Part shown: positions 24,234 through 33,109 of the stretch, one piece after another
Position numbering within the stretch: the first letter of the stretch is position 1
Layout: each line of letters opens with the position of its first letter
From: Sporosarcina aquimarina
GTDB taxonomy: Bacteria; Bacillota; Bacilli; Bacillales_A; Planococcaceae
Reading direction: 5' to 3'
Assembly: GCF_023715615.1 (NCBI RefSeq)
Contig: NZ_JAMBOM010000001.1
Location: 1,054,001 to 1,118,000 of the forward strand
DNA length: 64,000 nucleotides
Position numbers and translations under genes: made by a program
Notes under the pieces: model-generated
Seen by the model: the letters and a program-made list of their open reading frames with translations, nothing else
Database searches by the model: none
What the model was told of the DNA's origin: nothing

Positions 24234-25280
24234 GTGAAGTTGAGTTCAATAATTTTAAAGATCGCAAAAAAAATGGATGGGCAAAGGTCTTTGAATGCGA
24301 GTTTACATGTCTTGCGTGGAAAACGTTCAGGGCAGACACTCCAAGATATCGATTATTTTTCAGTGAAACCATATTTTTCACTACTCCCAAAACTAGCAGA
24401 TGCGACTTTTGCAGAGGCTGTTCAGTCACTTCGACATTCAGGATTAATAAAAGAGAGTGAAGGAATTGTAACAGTCACAGAAAAGGGGAAGCGAACGGAA
24501 GAAGAATTACGAGTTTTTCACTTTGATGGCTGGAATTATAGAGGAAGGGAAGAAGTTTTCTTTTTGCGATTGGTCTTACTTGTACAAACGCTTTCTCAGT
24601 TACGAGACTCCCAAAATTCTTTTCATCCAATCACGAACGACCGGAAAATCCAGCAGTTTGTGAAGGAAGTATTACGAAGTCTTTATGATTCAAGACAGAA
24701 TAACGCGCAGTACTTAGCAGATGAATTACTTCTGGCTTTGGAAATGACCGGTATTTCTGACCTTCAGGCATCCATATTGTGCCACCGACTAACCGGGGTG
24801 AACGCTTCCGGCTGGACTTGGGAGCAGCTTGAAGAGGCAACAAGCGAACCTGTCGCCAGTTTACAACTCGAGTATTTAGAAGCACTACATCGATTAATTG
24901 CTGTGTCAGAAAGTGAAAAGTTGGCTGAAAAGCTCCCGATACTACATAAGCTTGCGCGAGGTATTCGTATTGAAACACCACTAACAGATTCGACATCGAT
25001 TACAAAAAAGTTGTTTGACCAAGGGGTGTCTATTGAAGAGATTGCAAGTACCCGTCAGTTAAAAGTGAATACCATTGAGGATCATATTTCAGAAATTGCG
25101 GCGAACGACCGAGATTTCCCTATTTTACAATTTGTAAATCAGGAAGATCAACTAGCGGTTGAAATGGAAGTGAAAAATAATGATGTGAAACGTTTACGTC
25201 TTCTGAAAGACAAGTTTCCACATTTGACCTATTTTCAAATTCGTCTTATTTTGACTAAAATGAAAGGAGAATACGTGTAA
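24234..25280 (+). CDS. ypbB: YpbB-like helix-turn-helix protein
   Basis: A 348-residue protein whose C-terminal region (about 250-345) holds a helicase-associated helix-turn-helix (TKKLFDQGVSIEEIASTRQLKVNTIEDHI). The rest is helical without a motif I recognise. In B. subtilis ypbB overlaps recQ, and it does here too (TAATG), so it probably acts with that helicase in DNA repair; this is inference from the operon. The GTG start at 24234 has only a moderate ribosome site (AAAGTAGGGA). Confidence 0.82.
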   Translation: MKLSSIILKIAKKMDGQRSLNASLHVLRGKRSGQTLQDIDYFSVKPYFSLLPKLADATFAEAVQSLRHSGLIKESEGIVTVTEKGKRTEEELRVFHFDGWNYRGREEVFFLRLVLLVQTLSQLRDSQNSFHPITNDRKIQQFVKEVLRSLYDSRQNNAQYLADELLLALEMTGISDLQASILCHRLTGVNASGWTWEQLEEATSEPVASLQLEYLEALHRLIAVSESEKLAEKLPILHKLARGIRIETPLTDSTSITKKLFDQGVSIEEIASTRQLKVNTIEDHISEIAANDRDFPILQFVNQEDQLAVEMEVKNNDVKRLRLLKDKFPHLTYFQIRLILTKMKGEYV

Positions 25281-26716
25281 TGGACCTTCATCATGAATTA
25301 AAAGTGCGATTTGGATATGATGAGTTTCGACCGGGTCAAGAAGGTGTCATACGCTCGATTTTGCAGCGTAATGATACACTTGCAATACTCCCAACAGGGA
25401 TGGGGAAGTCGTTGTGCTATCAGCTGCCCGGTGAGATGCAGGATGGACTTGTTCTTATCGTATCCCCACTCGTTTCTTTGATGGAAGATCAGGTAGCGAG
25501 TATCCGTAAGCGTGGAGAAAAACAAGTTGCGGCAGTTAATTCATTTCTATCATCTGAACAACGAAAATACATATTTGATGAAATCCATAAGTTAAAATTC
25601 CTGTTCATTTCTCCTGAAATGATTAGTCGCTCTGACATGACAAATTTTTTGATGAGAGTACCTATTTCAATTCTGGTGGTGGATGAAGCGCATTGTATTT
25701 CCCAGTGGGGGTTCGACTTTCGCCCTGATTATTTGCGTTTAGGAGAGTTTATCCGATTAGCTGGAAATCCTCCGGTTCTAGCTTTGACGGCAACTGCTGA
25801 TGCTCGAGTAGAAGCAGATATTATCCACTACTTACATATGTCTAATCCAAACGTAATTCGCCAGTCCTTGGACCGACCGAATCTAACATATACGGTTCAG
25901 CAACTGGAAACGGAAGCTGATAAGACAACGTGGCTAAAAGAACGGTTGAGAATGACTAAGGGTCCTGGAATCATTTATGTTGCCTCCAGGAAGCGTGCGG
26001 AAGAATTGACACATGCCCTTCAGCAAGAGGGAATTAGGATTGCTTCGTACCATGCGGGAAAAGAAGCTGGGGACCGAAATATTATTCAACAGCAATTTTT
26101 GAGCGGAGAATTATCTTGGATTTGTGCAACCAATGCATTTGGGATGGGCGTCCATAAGGATGATATTCGGCAAGTCATACATGATCAAATGCCGGCATCT
26201 GCAGCTGCGTATGTTCAAGAAGCTGGCAGAGCGGGTAGAGATGGTAAACAATCGAGTGCAGTTTTGTTGTATGTTACGGACGATGAACAGAAAGTTCGTT
26301 TCATTGTTCAAAAGGATTTGCCTGATGAACCACAAGTGCATCATTTTGCGGCAATGCGATCTTCTGGTCAGTCGATAGAATCTTCAGCAGAACTTGCAGG
26401 GATTTCTGAAACGGGCTCCAGAGTTGTTCAGTATTATCTGGAATCACTTACTTTGGAAGATGTTTATAAAACGTTCACAAAGTTAAAGTACGACAAAGAA
26501 GAGAAGTTAAGGCAAATGATTGCCTATGTGCATGAGAAAACCTGTTTGCGAGGGCAATTACTTTCTTATTTTGATGAGACATCCCAGACAAAGCCTAATA
26601 TGTGCTGTTCCGTATGCGGAACGGTGAATGATGAGTGGCTTATAAGTACTGAGAGTTTAGGTAATCGAAGACGACTCCTACAATGGGAGGAGAGAATTCG
26701 ATTACTGCTTTGCTAG
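25280..26716 (+). CDS. recQ: ATP-dependent DNA helicase RecQ (short form)
   Basis: 3'-5' superfamily 2 helicase, 478 residues, lacking the C-terminal HRDC domain of E. coli RecQ, like the shorter RecQ paralogue of B. subtilis. Walker A Lys43 (PTGMGKS), DEAH box at 135-138, the RecQ aromatic loop (SQWGFDFRPDY), motif V (ATNAFGMGVHKDDIRQVIH) and motif VI (QEAGRAGRDG) are present. A zinc-binding region with CLRGQL and CCSVCG is near the end. It follows ypbB with overlapping codons. Confidence 0.94.
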   Translation: MDLHHELKVRFGYDEFRPGQEGVIRSILQRNDTLAILPTGMGKSLCYQLPGEMQDGLVLIVSPLVSLMEDQVASIRKRGEKQVAAVNSFLSSEQRKYIFDEIHKLKFLFISPEMISRSDMTNFLMRVPISILVVDEAHCISQWGFDFRPDYLRLGEFIRLAGNPPVLALTATADARVEADIIHYLHMSNPNVIRQSLDRPNLTYTVQQLETEADKTTWLKERLRMTKGPGIIYVASRKRAEELTHALQQEGIRIASYHAGKEAGDRNIIQQQFLSGELSWICATNAFGMGVHKDDIRQVIHDQMPASAAAYVQEAGRAGRDGKQSSAVLLYVTDDEQKVRFIVQKDLPDEPQVHHFAAMRSSGQSIESSAELAGISETGSRVVQYYLESLTLEDVYKTFTKLKYDKEEKLRQMIAYVHEKTCLRGQLLSYFDETSQTKPNMCCSVCGTVNDEWLISTESLGNRRRLLQWEERIRLLLC

Positions 26717-26731
26717 TAGACCTTATTGCCG

Positions 26732-26760
26732 TTTACTTTTACGACAAAATTCGTCATAAT
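26732..26760 (+). promoter_or_regulatory. Sigma-A promoter for the LysM gene
   Basis: TTTACT, 17-base spacer, CATAAT, 35 bases before the ATG. Confidence 0.5.
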
Positions 26761-26795
26761 AAAGATATAGTAATAGGGGATAGGAGAATGCCACT

Positions 26796-27503
26796 ATGAC
26801 AAAAAGTGACTATAACTCAGAGTTTGAAGAAAATAGAAAAGAGATCGACTTAGAGGATGACACTAAAGCCGATTTGCCCTCTCGCGTAAAACTACGTCAG
26901 AATAAAAATGCGACCCCTGGGCGTAAAAAGAAAGAATCCCGCAAAGGACTAACGCTGATCAACGTTATTCTTGTGCTCTTTACGCTCATACCGGTTGGAA
27001 TATTTGTGTATGTTCTTTCGGATTTGTATAATCCTAAAGAGGGAACTAACGTTGAAATTGATCAATCAGACGTGACATTTGAACTGGGTTCAAGTCAGTC
27101 ACCGAATTCTTCGAATGATGCGGCGGTTGATTCAAATGAAAATAAAGAAGACGATGATTTGAAAAAGGATGAAAACGCTAAAAAGGATGATGAATCTGAA
27201 TCTCAAAAGGCAGAAAATAAGCCTGTAGCCACTCCAAAACCGGATCCAAAGCCAGAAACAAAGCCGGACCCAAAACCGGATCCAAAGCCAGATCCAAAGC
27301 CAGAAACTAAGCCAGACCCAAAACCGGATCCGAAACCAGAAGATAAGCCTTCTGCAAAATCACATACCGTTCAACCGAACGAAACACTTTATCGTATTTC
27401 GGTCACTTATTATGGTTCGGGTAGTGGGGTTGAAAAAATTAAAGCAGCAAATGGGTTATCATCAAATTCAATCAGTGTTGGTCAGACGCTGGTCATTCCT
27501 TAA
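26796..27503 (+). CDS. ypbE: LysM-domain membrane protein (YpbE-like)
   Basis: A 235-residue cell-wall-binding protein. A charged cytoplasmic start (1-52) leads to one membrane helix (about 53-76). An acidic linker follows, then a Pro-Lys-rich repeat ([11 protein letters not shown] units, about 147-182) that should span the wall, and a C-terminal LysM domain ([20 protein letters not shown], residues 190-235). No enzymatic domain is seen. It occupies the ypbE position of B. subtilis. The function of the family is unknown. Confidence 0.85.
   Translation: MTKSDYNSEFEENRKEIDLEDDTKADLPSRVKLRQNKNATPGRKKKESRKGLTLINVILVLFTLIPVGIFVYVLSDLYNPKEGTNVEIDQSDVTFELGSSQSPNSSNDAAVDSNENKEDDDLKKDENAKKDDESESQKAENKPVATPKPDPKPETKPDPKPDPKPDPKPETKPDPKPDPKPEDKPSAKSHTVQPNETLYRISVTYYGSGSGVEKIKAANGLSSNSISVGQTLVIP
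27234..27348 (+). repeat. Tandem repeat encoding [11 protein letters not shown] units
   Basis: Short imperfect repeats of CCAAAACCGGATCCAAAGCC-like sequence encode Pro-Lys-Pro-Asp/Glu blocks. Copy number is likely to vary between strains through slippage. Confidence 0.8.
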
Positions 27504-27515
27504 TTAAAAATTTTG

Positions 27516-27546
27516 AAAAGGCAAAGTACGCTAACTTTGCCTTTTT
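27516..27546 (+). terminator. Intrinsic terminator after the LysM gene
   Basis: AAAAGGCAAAG pairs with CTTTGCCTTTTT around TACGCTAA. Confidence 0.85.
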
Positions 27547-27564
27547 CATATGGTAGGTGGATGT

Positions 27565-28353
27565 ATGAAAAATGTTTGGATTGGAATACGTGTGTTATTC
27601 ACGTGTTTAAGCGTGCTGCTTGGATGTATGTTTTATAGTGCACATCGAAATTCTTTAAAGACCCACCGCATGAAGGTGAAATCTTCCTCCAAAGCTGACT
27701 GCGAGCTTACTGTATTTTTTATAAGTGACGTGCACCGCAGAAGAATCCCTACTAAATTGATAAAAAAAGTCCATTCCCGATCCAGCTCAGTGGACCTAGT
27801 TATTATTGGTGGCGATGTGGCGGAGAAAGGTGTTTCATCAGAAAGAGTGAGAAGTAATGTAGAAAAACTATCAACCTTAGGACCGGTGTACTACGTATGG
27901 GGAAATAACGATAGAGAAATTGGAGAATCCGTCATTCGAGAAATTATTGAAGGTGTCGGTGGAAAGATACTTGATAATGAAAGTGTTTGCATCCCGTCAC
28001 ATTCAGATTGGATTCTTAGTGGTGCAGATGATCCTTCGAGTGGTAATACAAACTTAAAAAAAGCTGTGTCATACAATGGTGAGTATACGTATCAGCTTAT
28101 AGCAGTTCATAATCCATCGTTGTTCAATAAACTTCTCCAGATTGCTAATCCTGAGCTCCTCATAGGCGGTCATACACATGGAGGGCAAATTCGCTTCGGA
28201 CCTTTCGGGATGCAACCACGAGGTGAATTTAAGGTTGAGGAAGATTATGCACAACTGATTAGCAATGGTTTTGGCACAACGCTGGTTCCATTACGTTTTG
28301 GTGCCCCCCCTGAAACTCATCTTATAAAAATTGAGTATAAAAAAGGAGTGTAA
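27565..28353 (+). CDS. ypbG: Membrane-anchored metallophosphoesterase (YpbG-like)
   Basis: A 262-residue calcineurin-like phosphoesterase behind an N-terminal membrane anchor (about 5-27). Metal-binding motifs appear in order: FFISDVHRR (DxH), IIGGDVAEKG (GD), WGNND (GNxD in place of GNHD), IAVHNPS and GGHTHGGQ. The GNND variant replaces the usual catalytic His by Asn, as also occurs in some relatives, and may change activity. The start at 27565 follows AGGTGG. The substrate is unknown. Confidence 0.85.
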   Translation: MKNVWIGIRVLFTCLSVLLGCMFYSAHRNSLKTHRMKVKSSSKADCELTVFFISDVHRRRIPTKLIKKVHSRSSSVDLVIIGGDVAEKGVSSERVRSNVEKLSTLGPVYYVWGNNDREIGESVIREIIEGVGGKILDNESVCIPSHSDWILSGADDPSSGNTNLKKAVSYNGEYTYQLIAVHNPSLFNKLLQIANPELLIGGHTHGGQIRFGPFGMQPRGEFKVEEDYAQLISNGFGTTLVPLRFGAPPETHLIKIEYKKGV

Positions 28354-28362
28354 CAAGTCGAC

Positions 28363-29337
28363 ATGCTTAAAACAGATGCCATTATTATAGGAGCAGGTCC
28401 TTGTGGACTATCTGCTGCTATTCACTTACAACGGTTAGGTCTTGATGTATTGCTGATAGAAAAGGGAAGTATCGTAAACTCGATTCACAGCTATCCAACA
28501 CATCAAACGTTTTTTAGCTCAAGCATGAAATTATCAATTGGTAACATTCCATTTATTACTGCGAAAGATAAACCTCAACGTAATGATGCGCTGGTTTACT
28601 ATAGAACAGTTGCCGAACTCGAACAATTAATGATAAACAGTAATGAAACAGTTTTATCTGTTGAAAAAACTGGGCATGTGTTTCATGTCACAACGGATAA
28701 GGCAGTGTACGAAACTTCATACGTTGTAGTTGCTACAGGTTATTACGACCAACCTAATCGCCTTGAAGCAGTCGGTGCAGACTTACCGCATGTTCATCAC
28801 TATTTTAAAGAAGCGCACCCATACTTTCGAAAGAACGTAGTAGTCATCGGAGGAAAAAACTCTGCAGTAGATGCTGCGCTTGAGCTTGAACGAGCAGGTG
28901 CTAACGTAACAGTCGTTTATCGTGGTGCCTCATACTCACCTAGTGTGAAGCCTTGGATTTTACCTGGATTTGAAAGTCTGGTCAATAACGGGAAAATCAG
29001 AATGATTTTTCAAGCTACAGTAGAAGAAATTAGGGAAGATACAGTTCGTATCCGTACCGAGACAGGTGTAGAAGAAATCCAAGCGGATACTGTATTTGCC
29101 ATGATTGGTTACCATCCGGATTACAATTTCCTTGGAAGTATAGGAATCGAGTTGGAACAGGAAAGTGGATGCCCGTTGTATAACGAGGAAACCATGGAAA
29201 CTTCAGTAGAGGACCTCTATATTGCAGGGGTGATTGCTGCGGGTAATAATGCGAATTCAATATTTATTGAGAACGGAAGGCATCATGGTGAGGCCATTGC
29301 TTTATCTATTTCTGAAAAGTTGAAAGCGAATTGTTAA
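28363..29337 (+). CDS. ypdA: Bacillithiol disulfide reductase YpdA
   Basis: FAD/NADPH-dependent reductase, 324 residues, that recycles bacillithiol disulfide or bacilliredoxins. The FAD-binding GAGPCGLSAAIHLQRLG is at the N-terminus and NADPH-binding GGKNSAVDAALELERAGA near 165. The Cys in GPCG is the residue noted in YpdA studies as catalytically important. bshA in the same window supports a bacillithiol-making host. In B. subtilis gudB precedes ypdA; it is absent here. Confidence 0.92.
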   Translation: MLKTDAIIIGAGPCGLSAAIHLQRLGLDVLLIEKGSIVNSIHSYPTHQTFFSSSMKLSIGNIPFITAKDKPQRNDALVYYRTVAELEQLMINSNETVLSVEKTGHVFHVTTDKAVYETSYVVVATGYYDQPNRLEAVGADLPHVHHYFKEAHPYFRKNVVVIGGKNSAVDAALELERAGANVTVVYRGASYSPSVKPWILPGFESLVNNGKIRMIFQATVEEIREDTVRIRTETGVEEIQADTVFAMIGYHPDYNFLGSIGIELEQESGCPLYNEETMETSVEDLYIAGVIAAGNNANSIFIENGRHHGEAIALSISEKLKANC

Positions 29338-29364
29338 CAGAATAGGTAATTGTTTCTGTATTTG

Positions 29365-29373
29365 TGATATAAT
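29365..29373 (+). promoter_or_regulatory. Extended -10 promoter for prsW
   Basis: TGATATAAT is a full extended -10 consensus, 23 bases before the likely TTG start; no clear -35. Confidence 0.4.
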
Positions 29374-29396
29374 CACCCTGATTGGGGGTGCGAAGC

Positions 29397-30068
29397 TTGA
29401 TAATTTTGTTTACAGTTGGGATCGCTCCGTCACTGGCTTTATTTAGTTATCTCTACTTAAGAAAAGAAATTTCTAGGGAACCTTCGCGCACTCTTTTTCA
29501 AGCCTTTGTTTACGGAGCAGTTATGACGTTTCCGATACTGTTCGTTCAACATGTTTTTGTAGAGGAACAGGTCTTCGCCAATGAATTTTTACAGAATACT
29601 GTATTCACAGGTGCTTTGGAAGAATTTTTTAAATGGCTGATTTTATTAGTCTTTGTTTACAAAAATTTTGAGTTTGACGATGTGTATGACGGAATTCTTT
29701 TCGGAGCCAGTGTTTCGCTGGGGTTCGCGACAGTTGAAAATATCTTGTTTTTGTTCACATTTGGCCTGGATACGGCTTTTATTCGTGCGTTACTTCCGGT
29801 TTCCAGCCACGCATTGTTCGGTGTAGTGATGGGATACTATTTTGGGAAATCGAAATTTGCAATGGCTGATAAGAAAAAATGGAACTTGTTAATTGCATTG
29901 ATTTTCCCTTTTGTATTACATGTTACGTACAACGCAATTTTAGAAATTCATGATCTTTGGGTATATTTAATGATTCCGTTCATGTTGTTTCTATGGTGGT
30001 TCGGCCTTACAAGAGTGAAATACGCACATGTTTTTGCAATGAGACAAACCAAAAAAAGAGCATCATGA
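29397..30068 (+). CDS. prsW: Intramembrane protease PrsW
   Basis: Site-1 membrane protease that in B. subtilis cuts the anti-sigma factor RsiW to release SigW. It has about seven membrane helices. The conserved motifs are GALEEFFKWLI (the EExxK site), SLGFATVENILF and SSHALFGVVMGYY. The TTG at 29397 follows GGGGGTG at 6-base spacing and aligns with the start of B. subtilis PrsW; a TTG at 29382 lies before that ribosome site. Predicted length 223. No rsiW is in the window, so its substrate here could be another anti-sigma factor. Confidence 0.9.
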   Translation: MIILFTVGIAPSLALFSYLYLRKEISREPSRTLFQAFVYGAVMTFPILFVQHVFVEEQVFANEFLQNTVFTGALEEFFKWLILLVFVYKNFEFDDVYDGILFGASVSLGFATVENILFLFTFGLDTAFIRALLPVSSHALFGVVMGYYFGKSKFAMADKKKWNLLIALIFPFVLHVTYNAILEIHDLWVYLMIPFMLFLWWFGLTRVKYAHVFAMRQTKKRAS

Positions 30069-30099
30069 AAACCATCCACAATTGTTGGATGGTTTTTTT
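30068..30099 (+). terminator. Intrinsic terminator after prsW
   Basis: AAAACCATCCA pairs with TGGATGGTTTT, 7-base loop, followed by a T run. Confidence 0.88.
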
Positions 30100-30181
30100 G
30101 TATTGAAATGGAACAACGCATCATAATTCTGGTGATTTAGGACAGTCTAAAGGTACAAGTAGAACGACTGGAGGAAAAGAC

Positions 30182-30976
30182 ATGAACAAAATGATGCGCA
30201 CAATGTTAATTGGTTTGCTCTTTTTTGTAGGTATTCAATTGTCACTTTCAACTGACACTCAAGCTTTCACGAATCGGGAACTCGCAAAAGGCACTAAAGG
30301 AGACGATGTCATTGAACTTCAAGCAAGACTTCAATATATTGGTTTCTTCAAAGGGAAAATAGACGGTAACTTTGGTTATCAAACTTATTGGGCGTTACGC
30401 GAGTTTCAAGAAAAGTATGGGATGCCTGTAGACGGTATCGCAGGAACTAAAACGAAGAAAAAGTTAACTTCGGCCTCTTCTTACGACAAGAAATTTGTCA
30501 TGGACAATATTAAGGCGGGGAAAGAATTTACTCATTATGGGGGTAAACCGTTGTCTTCTCAAGTTAAGGGGGGATCAACTACTACAAAACCGAGTACGAA
30601 TACTCAAGTCCCTTCAAAATATAGTGCAGACGACCTCAAATTATTAGCTAATGCGGTATATGGTGAATCACGAGGGGAACCTTATGAAGGTCAAGTGGCT
30701 GTAGCAGCTGTCATATTAAATAGAATTGAGCATCCGGACTTCCCGAACACGGTTGGTGGTGTAATTTTTCAACCGGGTGCATTTACAGCAGTTTCTGATG
30801 GTCAAATATGGCTAGAACCTAATGAACGAGCAAAAGAGGCAGTAATCGATGCGATGAATGGGTGGGATCCTTCGGAGAATGCAATTTATTACTTTAATCC
30901 GGTAACTGCTACAAGTAAATGGATTTGGTCACGTCCACAAATTAAGAAAATAGGATTGCACATTTTTTGTAACTAA
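30182..30976 (+). CDS. sleB: Spore cortex-lytic enzyme SleB
   Basis: Lytic transglycosylase that degrades cortex peptidoglycan (muramic delta-lactam) during germination. It is made in the forespore and kept inactive. The signal peptide ends near TQA (residue 28). A peptidoglycan-binding domain spans 35-97 (DDVIELQARLQYIGFF, YWALREFQEKYGMPVDG). A threonine/serine linker leads to the hydrolase domain at 155-264 (YGESRGEPYEGQVAVAAVILNR). The size, 264, is below the B. subtilis 305. CATCATA at 30119 resembles a sigma-G -10, but no -35 is clear. Confidence 0.95.
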   Translation: MNKMMRTMLIGLLFFVGIQLSLSTDTQAFTNRELAKGTKGDDVIELQARLQYIGFFKGKIDGNFGYQTYWALREFQEKYGMPVDGIAGTKTKKKLTSASSYDKKFVMDNIKAGKEFTHYGGKPLSSQVKGGSTTTKPSTNTQVPSKYSADDLKLLANAVYGESRGEPYEGQVAVAAVILNRIEHPDFPNTVGGVIFQPGAFTAVSDGQIWLEPNERAKEAVIDAMNGWDPSENAIYYFNPVTATSKWIWSRPQIKKIGLHIFCN

Positions 30977-31039
30977 CAAAAAAATTGTTACTTCCCATGA
31001 AACTATAACTATTACAGAAAGCAGGTGTAGTACATTCTT

Positions 31040-32326
31040 ATGAAAAAACTAGTGTTTCTTGCTGTTTTTGCAATTGTTTCGTTATCCGTGTACTCCTATT
31101 CAACAGCTACACAAAATAAGGATTTGCAAAATGCTTTATCTGTGCAGTATGCAAAGAATATTTCTGATGCCTCTTCGAAGTTGCAGGAGTTAGACGAAGC
31201 CGTTAAGAAGACATTGCTATTCAACCAAGGCCAAGGAGATCTTGAGGCTCGTGAGGATATTTGGAGGCTGTCTTCGGATATTCAGCAATCTGTGGCATCA
31301 CTACCTCTCGACCAACGATTTTCAACAACATGGATGAACTACTTAGGAAGGTTAGGGAAGTTCTCTAAAGAAGGAGATGAAAAGACTGACCCTACAGAAT
31401 TTCACAATGTTATGGATCGTGCCTCGAAAAATATCCAAAGTCTTTCAGACCAATGGTCAGTTGCAACTGCAGATATGGCTAGTGGGAATCTTTCGATGGC
31501 AGAATGGCAAGATCGACTGGACGGTGAGAAAGCTTCTTTCGACTGGAAAGGACTAAGCGCATCCATTCAACAATATACGGAAAGTGATTTCCCGCTAACA
31601 GCAAGTGAATCCGATGCGTTAAAGAAAAAAGAATTAAAACATATTAAGGACCCTGCTGTTACCAAAGAGGATGCATTATCTAAATTCAAAAAATTATTTC
31701 CTGACGTATCCAATCAAGTTATTGACACAACAGAAAGTAAACCAGGTGCAGCCTATCCGTTTTATCATATCCGCTTTGCAGATAATGACTCCGTGGGATA
31801 TATTGATATCACGAAAAAAGGAGGACATATACTCTCTTTCTTAACAGAACGACCTTCGGGTGCAGGCACTATGGAATTAGACGATGTACGTAATCGGATT
31901 GAAACGTTCTTAAAAGATTCAGGATACACGGATGTAGTCTTCGAAGAAGTTAGAGAAAACGACACAGCCTTTCACTTTGTTTATACACGAGTAGAAAAAA
32001 TGCATAAGGCGAAAGTTTTGTCTGATACGATTCAGATAAAAGCAGCAAAAGAAGATGGTCGAATACTAGGTCTTAATGCTGCGGAGTACATTCGGAAAGA
32101 ACAGCTTAAGGATCAACCGATGATTACAATAGATTGGAAAACATTCTTTCATAAGAATGTAACCGTAAATAAACAAGAACTTGTTTATGTCGAAAATGAA
32201 CATGGTATCCAGCGTCTTGCCTATGCCCCAACCGTAACACTTGAAGAGAACGGTCAAGTTGGTACGTATATTGTCTTAGTAGACACGGAAACAAAAGACG
32301 TAATCAGGACGGAGAAGCAACCTTAA
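31040..32326 (+). CDS. ypeB: Germination protein YpeB
   Basis: Membrane-anchored spore protein, 428 residues, required with SleB; each stabilises the other in the dormant spore. A single N-terminal anchor (about 4-22) precedes a helical region (25-200) and three PepSY/YPEB-type repeats. The first begins near KEDALSKFKKLFPD (about 212), the second near ELDDVRNRIETFLKDSG (about 280). Slightly shorter than B. subtilis YpeB (450). sleB-ypeB form one operon here, 63 bases apart. Confidence 0.93.
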   Translation: MKKLVFLAVFAIVSLSVYSYSTATQNKDLQNALSVQYAKNISDASSKLQELDEAVKKTLLFNQGQGDLEAREDIWRLSSDIQQSVASLPLDQRFSTTWMNYLGRLGKFSKEGDEKTDPTEFHNVMDRASKNIQSLSDQWSVATADMASGNLSMAEWQDRLDGEKASFDWKGLSASIQQYTESDFPLTASESDALKKKELKHIKDPAVTKEDALSKFKKLFPDVSNQVIDTTESKPGAAYPFYHIRFADNDSVGYIDITKKGGHILSFLTERPSGAGTMELDDVRNRIETFLKDSGYTDVVFEEVRENDTAFHFVYTRVEKMHKAKVLSDTIQIKAAKEDGRILGLNAAEYIRKEQLKDQPMITIDWKTFFHKNVTVNKQELVYVENEHGIQRLAYAPTVTLEENGQVGTYIVLVDTETKDVIRTEKQP

Positions 32327-32334
32327 AATAGTGT

Positions 32335-32363
32335 TTGGAAAATCCCGCCACTCATGTCATAAT
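32335..32363 (+). promoter_or_regulatory. Sigma-A promoter for motI
   Basis: TTGGAA, 17-base spacer, CATAAT, giving a start near 32370. Transcripts from here would lack the upstream arm of the hairpin at 32345-32391. Confidence 0.5.
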
Positions 32364-32391
32364 ACTAGTATGAAATCATGACAGGTGGCGG
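32345..32391 (+). promoter_or_regulatory. Hairpin covering the motI ribosome site
   Basis: CCGCCAC...TGTCAT pairs with ATGACA...GTGGCGG; the right arm contains the motI AGGTGG site and is followed by TTTT. It could act as a weak terminator for sleB-ypeB or block motI translation in read-through RNA. Confidence 0.55.
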
Positions 32392-32395
32392 TTTT

Positions 32396-33031
32396 GTGAA
32401 GCTTGCATTAGGAACTTCTATCACAATAGACAAAGATTATACCGAAGAAGGCGAGAAATTTAAAAGTCGAGTCGTGGATATCGATAAAGAGTGTGTAATG
32501 ATTGATTATCCGACTAATCTTGAAACAGGAAGAACGGCATTCTTTATCGATGGAACTCAACTTTTGGTCTCATTCGTTGATGAGTTGAAAATGGCTTATG
32601 TCTTTAAGACTGAAGTGATGGGAAGACTGAATCGAGGAATCCCGATGCTTCAACTGTCATACCCTGGTGATTCAGAATTGATAAAAATTCAGCGTCGGGA
32701 ATTTGTACGCGTAGATTCCCCGTTGGATGTAGCTGTAGACAAAGATGGTATTGTTCACCAACTTGTTGCGGAAGATATAAGTGCAGGCGGCATGGCTGTC
32801 AATTTGGCGAAGTCGAACTTTGAAGAAGATGACATTGTCAGGCTGACAATCGTTCTTCCCTTCGCCAATAATTCCATTAAATATGTGAGAGTAAATGCGA
32901 GAATTGTTCGGATATGGGAAAAAGATGGTAGGAGAATTGCGTCTTTGCAGTTCGACCAAATTGATCACGAATCACGACAGCAAGTCATTCGTTTATGCTT
33001 TGAAAGACAATTGAAAAAACGGAACGAATAG
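32396..33031 (+). CDS. motI: c-di-GMP-binding PilZ flagellar brake MotI (YpfA)
   Basis: YcgR-like protein that binds cyclic di-GMP and stops flagellar rotation through the stator. An N-terminal PilZN-type domain (1-95) is followed by a PilZ domain with the nucleotide-binding QRREFVR (Arg101 and Arg105) and DISAGG (about 127). The GTG at 32396 is preferred because AGGTGG at 32384-32388 precedes it; the ATG at 32378 sits before that site. Predicted length 211 against 217 in B. subtilis. Position between ypeB and cmk matches ypfA. Confidence 0.9.
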   Translation: MKLALGTSITIDKDYTEEGEKFKSRVVDIDKECVMIDYPTNLETGRTAFFIDGTQLLVSFVDELKMAYVFKTEVMGRLNRGIPMLQLSYPGDSELIKIQRREFVRVDSPLDVAVDKDGIVHQLVAEDISAGGMAVNLAKSNFEEDDIVRLTIVLPFANNSIKYVRVNARIVRIWEKDGRRIASLQFDQIDHESRQQVIRLCFERQLKKRNE

Positions 33032-33065
33032 GAAAAAGTCTTTAAGAAAAAGACTTTTTCCTTTT
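33031..33065 (+). terminator. Terminator after motI
   Basis: GGAAAAAGTCTTT and AAAGACTTTTTCC are perfect inverted copies with a 5-base loop, followed by TTTT. Confidence 0.7.
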
Positions 33066-33070
33066 CGCTA

Positions 33071-33079
33071 TGGTACAAT
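33071..33079 (+). promoter_or_regulatory. Extended -10 promoter for cmk
   Basis: TGGTACAAT fits TGnTAyAAT, 31 bases before the cmk ATG. Confidence 0.4.
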
Positions 33080-33109
33080 GTTTGCGAATTGAGTACGGGG
33101 GTATTGGAC

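Noticed and set aside
26796..27503. Pro-Lys repeat region as a horizontally acquired surface gene
   Set aside because: The gene is in the conserved ypbE position and such Pro-rich wall spacers arise by slippage; no mobile element signs are nearby.
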